Of a stretch of 43,524 nucleotides of DNA, positions 9,688 through 16,651 are shown piece after piece. This DNA is from Deltaproteobacteria bacterium (GTDB taxonomy: Bacteria > Myxococcota_A > Polyangia > JACPQR01): NCBI GenBank assembly GCA_016190375.1, contig JACPQR010000094.1, forward strand, positions 1 through 43,524, in the 5' to 3' direction. Numbering within the stretch: position 1 is the stretch's first letter; every line of letters starts with the position of its first letter. A model generated the notes under the pieces. That model saw nothing but the letters and a program-made list of their open reading frames with translations, was not told where the DNA came from and ran no database searches. The position numbers and the translations under genes are program-made.

Positions 9688-9801
9688 CAGAGGACCCGCA
9701 TCCCGAGGTTGAGTGCCAGGCATGGGCCGCGCTGCGCCGCGGAGTGCATTCTGCTGCGCGCCGGCGTCGTCCCGATCGAATCGCCCGAGCCCGCCCGAGA
9801 T
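9688..9801. other. Convergent intergenic stretch
   Basis: About 115 bases between the ends of the sulfatase-like gene and the OtsB-MarR gene. No hairpin with a T-tract and no coding sequence could be recognised. Confidence 0.4.
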
Positions 9802-11118
9802 CTACCGGCCACGACCTGACGGCGGCTTTCCGGGGCGAGACACCCCTGCCGGTCGTCGCGCGTGCCTCGAGCCACTCTGGGTGCGCGCGGACTCGTCATC
9901 CCGACACCCGCTCTCGCTCGAGCCCGAGTTGCCCAGGACCTGCGCGATCGACGTCAGCACTTCACGAGCGGCCCGAAGCTTTTCCTGCGGCGTGCGCTCG
10001 AGCGCTTGCTGGATGGCGGCCTCGACGGTCCCCTCCGTTTCGACGTCGAAGACTCGCCCCCTGTCGGTCAGGCTGAGCAACGACCGTCGTCCATCGCGAG
10101 GGTCCGCACGCCGGCGCAGCAGCGACTGGCGTTCGAGGCGCTTCAGGATGCCTGTCAGCGTGCTCGGGTGAACATGGAGAAGCTTGGCGAGCTCGCCCGC
10201 TGGGAGGCCGGGGAACCTCCCGACGATTCGGATGACGAGCCGCTGGGGCCCCGTCACGCCGAGGGCCGTCTCCATGCGCTTCGACGTCTTCTGCAGCGCA
10301 TGATCAACCCCCCACATGAGGCTCATGAAGCCGAGGACTTCACCGAGCGCCGGAGGCGGCACGCGACCGAGCGCCGACCTGCGGCGAACCTCGATGAGCG
10401 TTCGGAGCAGGTCATCGATCGCTCGCTGGTTCGGGATGTAGTAGGTCGCAGCCGAGGAGCGCTTCGCGCCGACGCGAATGGTGAGGAGCCGCCCCGGCTG
10501 ATCGAGGGCGAAGACGTCCTCGTCCGTCTCGTCGTCGCCCACGTAGAGCGCGGTATCGCAGTCGAGCCGGTTTCGCTCACGCTCGAGCGCGACGCCTTTG
10601 TGAGGAGCACCCTCCGGGAGGATGTTCACGACCTGCTTGCCACCGACGACGCGCGCGTCGCTGAGCGCGGCGGCCGCCCTCAGGATCGCCGCTCGCGCCT
10701 TCTTCTTCTCGCGCGACTGTCGGTAGTGGATCGCGACCGAGAAGGTCTTGTCCTCGATCGTGACGCCTTTGAACGGCGCGACACACTCGTCCAGCACCGG
10801 CCGCCATCGTCGAACCTCTGCGATGTGGTGATCGGTCGCGTGCCTGGGTTCGATGCCGTGGTTCCCGACGACCTCACGAACGCCGAGCCCCCGCAGCTTC
10901 TCCAGCGCGTCTGCCTGCGCACGACCGGAGATCACGATGACTTGATAGATCTTCGTGAGCGTGGCCAGGAGCTCGCGCGTCTCGCGGCGAAGGAGCGCGC
11001 GCTCTGGATCGGTCACGATCGGTGCGAGCGTTCCGTCGTAGTCGAACGCGAGCAGAAGCCTGGAGCAGGTTAACTCCTCGAGTACGTCACGGTTGGCCTG
11101 GGACAGGATGTTCTTCAT
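9802..11118 (-). CDS. Trehalose-6-phosphate phosphatase fused to a MarR-family regulator
   Basis: The 438 residues contain two complete modules. Residues 15-245 are an OtsB-type HAD phosphatase: DYDGTLAPI (Asp26/Asp28), VISGR (Ser64), the lysine in APHKG (Lys174) and GDDETDEDVF (Asp195, Asp196, Asp199). All look intact, so conversion of trehalose-6-phosphate to trehalose is plausible. Residues 258-400 are a MarR winged helix (PAGELAKLLHVHPSTLTGIL, wing ADPRDGRRSLLSLTDRG). A low-complexity tail follows. MarR proteins are dimeric repressors, usually of divergent neighbours. The gene is divergent from the amidotransferase operon, and an 8-4-8 palindrome lies in the shared region. The ATG at 11118 was chosen because homology begins with KNILSQANRDVLEEL; upstream codons are atypical. 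No OtsA partner is in the window. Confidence 0.9.
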   Translation of the reverse strand: MKNILSQANRDVLEELTCSRLLLAFDYDGTLAPIVTDPERALLRRETRELLATLTKIYQVIVISGRAQADALEKLRGLGVREVVGNHGIEPRHATDHHIAEVRRWRPVLDECVAPFKGVTIEDKTFSVAIHYRQSREKKKARAAILRAAAALSDARVVGGKQVVNILPEGAPHKGVALERERNRLDCDTALYVGDDETDEDVFALDQPGRLLTIRVGAKRSSAATYYIPNQRAIDDLLRTLIEVRRRSALGRVPPPALGEVLGFMSLMWGVDHALQKTSKRMETALGVTGPQRLVIRIVGRFPGLPAGELAKLLHVHPSTLTGILKRLERQSLLRRRADPRDGRRSLLSLTDRGRVFDVETEGTVEAAIQQALERTPQEKLRAAREVLTSIAQVLGNSGSSESGCRDDESARTQSGSRHARRPAGVSRPGKPPSGRGR

Positions 11119-11169
11119 CTGGATGCGACGGAAGCGGCCGGTGGCACCCGATCGAGGATGGGCCACGTC

Positions 11170-11189
11170 AGCACAAAATCGTTTGTGCT
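11170..11189 (+). promoter_or_regulatory. Perfect palindrome AGCACAAA-n4-TTTGTGCT, probable MarR operator
   Basis: Eight-base arms, fully complementary, around ATCG. It lies between the divergent otsB-marR and asnB-like genes, 52 bases from the former's ATG and overlapping the -35 of the latter. Size and placement fit a MarR-dimer site. Confidence 0.7.
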
Positions 11190-11210
11190 CCAACGGAAAT
11201 CTGTTAGCGT
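11183..11210 (+). promoter_or_regulatory. Candidate promoter of the amidotransferase operon
   Basis: TTGTGC (-35, 11183-11188), a 16-base spacer and TAGCGT (-10, 11205-11210) preceded by TGt. The -35 is inside the palindrome, so a bound regulator would block polymerase. The transcript would start near 11217, giving a leader of about 108 bases. Confidence 0.45.
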
Positions 11211-11267
11211 GCGAAGAGCCAACGCGCACTGCAGAGTCGTCGTCTCGACCGAGATGGCGGAGCTCCA

Positions 11268-11324
11268 ATGAACTGGGAGGTGACGCCCATGAATGCGGAC
11301 AATGTGCAGGAGCGGAGGGCCTAG
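11268..11324 (+). CDS. Possible 18-residue leader peptide
   Basis: The frame MNWEVTPMNADNVQERRA ends in TAG directly against the ATG of the amidotransferase gene (TAGATG). A GGAG lies six bases before its ATG, and the ribosome binding site of the main gene (GGAGGG) is inside it. It could couple translation of the operon or be chance. No regulatory codon run is present. Confidence 0.3.
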   Translation: MNWEVTPMNADNVQERRA

Positions 11325-12836
11325 ATGTGCGGATTCACCGCATACGTCGGCCCCCATGCTCAGGCACACACCGAACGGGTCCGCCGGATGGCGGAGCGGC
11401 TGCGCTACCGCGGCCCGGACGACGCGGGACACTACGCGTCCGACAGCGTCGCGCTGGCCCATCGACGGCTCTCAATCATCGACGTGGGCGGCGGGAAGCA
11501 ACCGCTCCTGAGCGAGGACGGGCTCGTCGCCCTGGTCTGCAACGGCGAGATCTACAACCACCGCGCGCTGCGCGCCGGCCTGGAGGGGCGCCATCGCTTC
11601 CACACGCGGAGCGACTCGGAGGTGATCCTTCACCTCTACGAGGACAAGGGGCCTTCGTGCGTGCGTGACCTCGACGGCATGTTTGCGTTCGTCGTGACCG
11701 ACGGCGAGCGTTTCTTGGCCGCGCGCGACCCGCTCGGGATCAAGCCCCTGTACATCGGGCGCGACGCTGGTGCCGGGATCTGGTTCGCGTCGGAGCTCAA
11801 GTCCCTGCCCACCACGTGCACGGACGTCGCGGAGCTCCCGCCCGGTTCTCTGTTGACCGAGCAAGGGGTCGTGCAGCGGTGGTTCGTCCCCACGTGGAGC
11901 GAGCCGCCCGCGAGCCCGGAGCCTGCGGATCCAGGCGCGCTCGCGCAGGCGCTGGACGTGGCCGTGACGAAGCGGCTGATGAGCGACGTTCCGGTCGGCG
12001 TGTTTCTCTCCGGGGGTCTCGACTCGAGCGTCATCGCGGCGCTCGTGAGCCGCCAGATCCCCGAGCTGCACAGCTTTGCGGTCGGCCTCGACGGCTCGCC
12101 TGATCTCTTCGCCGCGCGCCGCGTGGCCGAGCATCTCGGAACGCGACACCACGAATACGTGTACGCGGCAGAAGAGGCGGCGCGCGCCCTTCCGACCGTC
12201 ATCGCGCATCTCGAGTCGTACGACCCGGCCCTGATTCGGAGCGCCGTGCCCTGCTACTTCGTCTCGAAGCTCACGTCAGAGCACGTCAAGGTGGTGCTCA
12301 CGGGTGAGGGCGCTGACGAGGCCTTCGCCGGCTATCGGTACTTGCAGGGAATCGACGACCCTGCCGCCCTGCAGCGCGAGTGCGTGCGCCTGCTCTTGGC
12401 CCTGCACAACATGAACCTTCAGCGCGTCGACCGCATGACCATGGCTCACGGGCTGGAAGGCCGGGTGCCGTTTCTCGACGTCGGCTTCCTCTCGTGGGCG
12501 ATGGCGCTGGATCCTGCGGCGAAGCTCCATCGCTCCGACCGGCCGGAGAAGTGGCTCTTGCGAGGGGCGTTCGAAGACCTGCTCCCGGCGGAGATCGTGT
12601 GGCGCCGCAAGCTGGAATTCGCCGAGGGCTGTGGCTCGGAGCAGGTCCTGATCGATCACGGCGAGCGCGCAGTTGCGGATACCGACTTCGCCCGAGCAGC
12701 CGAGCTCTTTCCCGCTGACTCGCCTGCCACGAAAGAGGCCTTCCTCTACAGGCGGATCTTCGAGGAGGTGTTCCCCGGAGAGTCCAGACGGCGAACCGTC
12801 GGAAGGTGGCGCGGGGCGATGTCCGCTGCCGCATAG
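11325..12836 (+). CDS. AsnB-like glutamine-dependent amidotransferase
   Basis: The 503-residue protein has a Cys2 class II glutaminase domain (MCGFTAYVG, LRYRGPDDAGHY, HRRLSIID, CNGEIYNHRALR, ARDPLGIKPLY; about 1-200). An ATP-pyrophosphatase synthetase domain follows (about 215-490) with FLSGGLDSSVIAAL and LTGEGADEAFAGY. The family takes ammonia from glutamine and amidates an adenylated carboxylate. It may make asparagine, but the setting argues for a dedicated substrate. From memory, asparagine-synthase-like genes divergent from a marR gene occur in the N-acetylglutaminylglutamine amide osmolyte loci of pseudomonads, where a GNAT/ATP-grasp enzyme follows. Here a methyltransferase and an osmolyte importer follow instead. 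GGAGGG five bases before the ATG supports the start. Confidence 0.88.
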   Translation: MCGFTAYVGPHAQAHTERVRRMAERLRYRGPDDAGHYASDSVALAHRRLSIIDVGGGKQPLLSEDGLVALVCNGEIYNHRALRAGLEGRHRFHTRSDSEVILHLYEDKGPSCVRDLDGMFAFVVTDGERFLAARDPLGIKPLYIGRDAGAGIWFASELKSLPTTCTDVAELPPGSLLTEQGVVQRWFVPTWSEPPASPEPADPGALAQALDVAVTKRLMSDVPVGVFLSGGLDSSVIAALVSRQIPELHSFAVGLDGSPDLFAARRVAEHLGTRHHEYVYAAEEAARALPTVIAHLESYDPALIRSAVPCYFVSKLTSEHVKVVLTGEGADEAFAGYRYLQGIDDPAALQRECVRLLLALHNMNLQRVDRMTMAHGLEGRVPFLDVGFLSWAMALDPAAKLHRSDRPEKWLLRGAFEDLLPAEIVWRRKLEFAEGCGSEQVLIDHGERAVADTDFARAAELFPADSPATKEAFLYRRIFEEVFPGESRRRTVGRWRGAMSAAA

Positions 12837-12857
12837 CGAGCGAGGAGGACAGTCAGG

Positions 12858-14144
12858 ATGTCGACGAGCATGGGCGAGCGGACGTACGAAGAGACGGTCG
12901 CGCGCGGTTTCTACGGCAAGAACGTTGGTGGCCTATCCGGCAAGCACGACAACGTGCGGGTCTACTGGGAAGACGCCATGACGCGGATCGCGCTTCGTCC
13001 GCTGGTCAAGGAGCGCGTGGAAGCGTGCCAAGCTGCGGGTCGCGGCGTACGGATTCTCGACCTCGGCTGCGGTGGAGGCGAGGGCTACGAGATCCTCACG
13101 CGAATCGATCAGAGCGACCTCGACCTCCAGGAAGAGCACCGGTACGTGCTGCCCCGAGAACGCATCGAGCTCTACCTCGGGCTCGACTTGAGCGAGGCGA
13201 TGGTCTCACAGGGGCAGGAGAACTATCGCAGCGCCTCGAATGTCTGCTTTCGCCAAGGCGACTTGCGCGAAGGGCTGGGCTCGGCCCTCGCGGAGAAACC
13301 CTTTGACCTCTACATCTCTTCTTACGGCGCGCTGTCGCATCTCGACCGCCCCGCTCTGCGGCGATGTCTCGCCGAAGCCATTCGTCACGCCAGGCCCGGG
13401 GCAGTCATCGTTCTGGACCTGGTCGGTCGGTACTCTGCCGAGTGGCCAGGCTACTGGCACGCGCAAACTGAAGCGGAGAAGGTGCGCCCCTACTCGATGA
13501 GCTATCTATACCCCGAGTCGGAGCGGCGCAATGGGATGGTCGAGCGCTTTCCTCTGCGCTTCTGGACTGGCGAAGGGGTCCATGGGCTCTGTGCCGATCT
13601 CCAAGAGGAACACGGCGTCCCCATTCGCGCGTTGGAGATCCTCGACCGCTCCATCTTCGTCGGCCGCCACGTGGACACGAGAGAGTATGGCACTTGCCTT
13701 CCGCCGCTCCGCAGCCTCGTGAACCACCTCTACGAGCAAAACGTGCGTACGAAGCTCGCTCACATGCGTGTGACCTATCGACCCGTGGAGGGCGCCGAGG
13801 AGCTGAATCAGTTCTTCACGAGGATGGCGCAGTGCTGGAACATCTTGATCGACTTCATGATCGAGCGGCTCGGTGGGGCGCGGGTCAACCTGGTCGAGAT
13901 GGCGGACTGGCGCGAATACCCCTCTCCCTTGCAGATGGCGCTCGTGACGTTGGATCGATTGATCGACAGCGTGGCCTGGATCGACGTGGGAGATGTTCGC
14001 GCGAACGTCATCGAACCTCAGTTCGCGTACGTCCTGCGCCGCATGGAGCACCAATTGCAAGAAGGGAAGGGCTGCGGCCACGGCCTGCTCGCGGTGCTCC
14101 AGGTCGGCGCGTCAGACCGCTCGAGACCTGCGCCGGGCCCATGA
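12858..14144 (+). CDS. SAM-dependent methyltransferase with an uncharacterised C-terminal domain
   Basis: The 428 residues begin with an N-terminal extension (FYGKNVGGLSGKHDNVRVYW) and then a class I Rossmann methyltransferase: motif I ILDLGCGGGEGYEIL (about 66-80), the acidic LGLDLSEAMV loop (about 112-121), RQGDLREGL, LYISSYGALSHLDRP and AVIVLDLVGRYSAEWPGYW. From about residue 280 a helical domain follows (LRSLVNHLYEQNVRTKLAHM, FFTRMAQCWNILIDFMIERL, LVTLDRLIDSVAWIDVGDV) that I cannot place; it may bind the substrate or the amidotransferase. The gene starts 21 bases after the amidotransferase stop and overlaps the next gene by ATGA, so it belongs to the operon. N-methylation of an amino acid or dipeptide amide to a betaine-like osmolyte is inference only. 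Confidence 0.82.
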   Translation: MSTSMGERTYEETVARGFYGKNVGGLSGKHDNVRVYWEDAMTRIALRPLVKERVEACQAAGRGVRILDLGCGGGEGYEILTRIDQSDLDLQEEHRYVLPRERIELYLGLDLSEAMVSQGQENYRSASNVCFRQGDLREGLGSALAEKPFDLYISSYGALSHLDRPALRRCLAEAIRHARPGAVIVLDLVGRYSAEWPGYWHAQTEAEKVRPYSMSYLYPESERRNGMVERFPLRFWTGEGVHGLCADLQEEHGVPIRALEILDRSIFVGRHVDTREYGTCLPPLRSLVNHLYEQNVRTKLAHMRVTYRPVEGAEELNQFFTRMAQCWNILIDFMIERLGGARVNLVEMADWREYPSPLQMALVTLDRLIDSVAWIDVGDVRANVIEPQFAYVLRRMEHQLQEGKGCGHGLLAVLQVGASDRSRPAPGP

Positions 14145-14905
14145 TCGAAGTCCGGCAGCTGGCGAAGCGCTTCGGCAACACGCCCGCGGTGAGGGAAGTA
14201 TCCTTTGGGGTTTCCGCCGGCGAGCTGCTCGTGCTGGTCGGAGGTTCGGGCTGTGGCAAGACCACCACCCTCAAGATGATCAACCGCTTGACCGAGCCCA
14301 CCTCGGGAACGGTGCTGATCGAGGGACAGGACGTGAGCGCGCTCCCCGGTCACGTGCTGCGCCGTGGGATCGGCTACGTGTTCCAGAGAGTCGGCCTCTT
14401 CCCCCACATGACCGTCGAGCAGAACGTGGCCGTGCCTCTGTCGCTGCTCGGCTGGGCGGCGGGGCGGATTCGAGAGCGCGTCGGCGAGGTCCTCGAGCTC
14501 GTCGAGATCGACCCTTCGTTGCGGCACCGGCGCCCCGCGGAGCTGTCGGGAGGCCAGCAGCAACGAGTCGGTGTCGCCAGGGCGCTGTCGTCGGAGCCCA
14601 AGGTCATGTTGCTCGATGAGCCCTTTGGCGCGCTGGATCCGCTCACGCGAGACCGGCTGCAGCAGTCGTTCGTGGGCATTCGCAAGCGCCTCGGGTTGAC
14701 GGCGATCTTCGTGACGCACGACATGATCGAGGCCCTTCTCCTCGCCGATCGCATCGCCGTGATGAACGACGGACGCCTCGTGCAGGTGGGAACACCCCAT
14801 GAGCTGCTCGCGTCCCCCGCGGACGAGTACGTCGAGCGCCTCGTGGACACGCCGCGCCGGCAGGCACGCACATTCGATGAGCTCATGGCCGGGGTCGCGC
14901 GGTGA
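14141..14905 (+). CDS. ABC transporter ATPase, OpuCA/ProV-like without CBS domains
   Basis: The 254-residue protein carries Walker A GGSGCGKTT, Q-loop FQRVGLFPHM, signature LSGGQQQR, Walker B VMLLDEPFGALD and the H-loop FVTHD. The closest pattern is the quaternary-amine/osmoprotectant uptake group (FGNTPAVREVSFGV, MINRLTEPTSGTVLIEGQD). It stops soon after the ATPase core (ARTFDELMAGVAR) and lacks the tandem CBS domains that sense ionic strength in OpuA/OpuCA, so osmotic control may lie at transcription instead. The start overlaps the methyltransferase stop (ATGA) and its own stop overlaps the permease start (GTGA). It would power the fused permease/binding protein encoded next. Confidence 0.92.
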   Translation: MIEVRQLAKRFGNTPAVREVSFGVSAGELLVLVGGSGCGKTTTLKMINRLTEPTSGTVLIEGQDVSALPGHVLRRGIGYVFQRVGLFPHMTVEQNVAVPLSLLGWAAGRIRERVGEVLELVEIDPSLRHRRPAELSGGQQQRVGVARALSSEPKVMLLDEPFGALDPLTRDRLQQSFVGIRKRLGLTAIFVTHDMIEALLLADRIAVMNDGRLVQVGTPHELLASPADEYVERLVDTPRRQARTFDELMAGVAR

Positions 14906-16428
14906 GAGAACAGATGGATCTGCTGCCGGGCTATCTCACCGCACATCTCCAGCTCGCGCTCGTCGCGTTGCTCGTGGGCATTGCCGTCAGTGTTCCTCTC
15001 GGAGTGCTGGCAGCGCGGGTGCGCTGGCTCGAGCAGCCCGTTCTGGGGGTCGCCAGCGTGATTCAGACCATCCCCAGCCTGGCGCTGCTCGCGGCGATGG
15101 TGCCCCTGCTGGCCGCGGCACATCTGCCCAGCATCGGCTACCTGCCGGCCTTCATTGGCCTCGTGCTCTACAGCGTCCTGCCGATCCTGCGGAACACCGT
15201 GACGGGGCTGGCCACCGTCGACCCAGCTCTGATCGAAGCGGCCCGCGGGGTGGGGATGACGCCCCGGCAGCGGCTCGTCCGCGTGGAGCTTCCCCTCGCG
15301 ATGCCGGTCATCATCGCCGGCATCCGGACCGCGACGATATGGACCGTCGGGATCGCCACGCTGTCGACACCGGTCGGGGCGACGAGCCTGGGGAACTACA
15401 TCTTCACTGGTCTGCAGACCCGCAACCAGAGCGCCATCCTGGTCGGTTGCATCGCTGCTGCGGTCCTGGCGCTGACCCTCGACGGCCTGGTCCGCCTCGT
15501 CGCGGTCGGATGGGAGCGGCGGCACCGCGGCCTCCTCGGCGTCGCGCTGGGTGCGACCGCGCTTCTCTACCTCTACACCGGGGTCACGCTGGGACGCGAG
15601 CTTCTGCGGACCCAGCACGAACGCATCCTCGTCGGTGCGAAGACGTTCACCGAGCAGTACGTCCTGAGCGAGATCCTCGCCGGACAGATGATGCACGAGA
15701 CCGGGACCCCCGCGGAGGTCGCGCAGGCGTTGGGCTCGACGGTGGCCTTCGATGCACTTCGCACGGGCGACATCGACGTCTACGTGGACTACTCCGGAAC
15801 GATCTGGGCGACCCTCATGCATCGCGAGGCGAGCCCGACGAACCGGTCGGACGTCCTGTCCGAGGTCGAGCAGTTCCTCCGCGAACGACACGGGATCGTC
15901 GTGGTGGGCGCTCTCGGGTTCGAGAACGCCTACGCCCTCGCCATGCGGCGCGAGAGGGCCGAGCGGCTGAGAGTCCGACGGATCAGCGATCTGGTCCTTC
16001 ATGCCCCGACTCTGTCCATCGGGGGCGACTACGAGTTCTTCGGGCGCGCGGAGTGGCGGGCGATCCGCGAGAGGTATGGGCTGGGGTTCGCGACCGAGAG
16101 GAGCATGGATTCCTCGCTCATGTACCAAGCCGTCGCACAGGGGAACGTCGACGTCATCAGCGCCTTCTCCACCGATGGTCGGATCGCAGCGCTCGAGCTC
16201 GTCGTCCTCGAAGACGACCGCGGTGCCATCCCCCCCTACGACGCGGTCATCCTCGCCAGCGAACGCCTACGGCGCAGGCATCCCGAGGCGATCGACGCCC
16301 TGCGGAGACTGGTCGGCACGATCGACGGCGACGCGATGCGCCGGATGAATCTGGCCGTGGACGAAGGCGGCCAGAGCCCCACGGCAGTCGCGAGAGCCTT
16401 CCTCGAGGCGCTTTGGAACCGCGAGTAG
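14902..16428 (+). CDS. Osmoprotectant permease fused to substrate-binding domain (OpuF-type)
   Basis: The 508 residues combine an inner-membrane permease and a tethered binding protein. Residues 1-235 hold about six membrane helices with the ABC permease EAA loop (EAARGVGMTPRQRLVRVELP) and IQTIPSLALLAAMVPLL. Residues 240-508 resemble OpuBC/ProX-type glycine-betaine binding domains: ILVGAKTFTEQYVLSEILAG, DVYVDYSGTIWATLM, LSIGGDYEFFGRAEW, VDVISAFSTDGRIAALEL, LEDDRGAIPPYDAVIL. Such fusions import betaine, choline, carnitine or related solutes. A GTG start overlapping the previous stop (GTGA) was chosen. With the ATPase it makes a complete two-gene importer, so the locus can both make and recover a compatible solute. 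A short palindrome (16481-16492) downstream is the only terminator-like trace. Confidence 0.93.
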   Translation: MREQMDLLPGYLTAHLQLALVALLVGIAVSVPLGVLAARVRWLEQPVLGVASVIQTIPSLALLAAMVPLLAAAHLPSIGYLPAFIGLVLYSVLPILRNTVTGLATVDPALIEAARGVGMTPRQRLVRVELPLAMPVIIAGIRTATIWTVGIATLSTPVGATSLGNYIFTGLQTRNQSAILVGCIAAAVLALTLDGLVRLVAVGWERRHRGLLGVALGATALLYLYTGVTLGRELLRTQHERILVGAKTFTEQYVLSEILAGQMMHETGTPAEVAQALGSTVAFDALRTGDIDVYVDYSGTIWATLMHREASPTNRSDVLSEVEQFLRERHGIVVVGALGFENAYALAMRRERAERLRVRRISDLVLHAPTLSIGGDYEFFGRAEWRAIRERYGLGFATERSMDSSLMYQAVAQGNVDVISAFSTDGRIAALELVVLEDDRGAIPPYDAVILASERLRRRHPEAIDALRRLVGTIDGDAMRRMNLAVDEGGQSPTAVARAFLEALWNRE

Positions 16429-16503
16429 TGATGCGACCGGTCGGCAAGGGGGGTTAGCGGAGACACGCGGATTCGAGTGTCCCGGCGCCGGGCTGAGTCG
16501 GCG

Positions 16504-16601
16504 GAACATGGATGGCTGTCCCGTCCGGGCGCTCGGAGCCCCGGCAGGCGAGAGCCCATATCATGCCCGACGGAATTCACCACCCCATCAGTCGCAGCCG
16601 C
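16504..16601 (+). repeat. 98-bp direct repeat, copy 2 (orphan ffh leader)
   Basis: Same 98 bases as 3335-3432, including the ffh start codon followed by TTC, but with no ffh behind it. The minus-strand frame opening here (to 16267) is antisense to the importer gene and not protein-like. The copy separates the importer from the CBM9-like gene on the plus strand. Confidence 0.9.
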
Positions 16602-16636
16602 CCGACGCGCCGATGGCGACGTGCCCGCGGAGGTCG

Positions 16637-16642
16637 TATCCT
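16637..16642 (+). promoter_or_regulatory. Candidate -10 (TATCCT) of the secreted CBM9-like gene
   Basis: The hexamer ends nine bases before the ATG at 16652, which would give a nearly leaderless mRNA. No strong -35 or ribosome binding site is visible, so this is weak. Confidence 0.3.
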
Positions 16643-16651
16643 CCTCGTCCC

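Noticed and set aside
9802..11268. Longer start (11268) for the OtsB-MarR protein
   Set aside because: The extra 50 residues would cross the palindrome and promoter region and do not look like protein; homology begins after 11118.
16481..16492. Terminator after the importer gene
   Set aside because: CCCGGCGCCGGG is a perfect palindrome but leaves no loop and no T-run follows, so it cannot be called a terminator.
16267..16509. 80-residue minus-strand frame starting at the orphan ffh ATG
   Set aside because: It is antisense to the importer gene and its product shows no natural composition. The ATG is there only because the repeat carries it.
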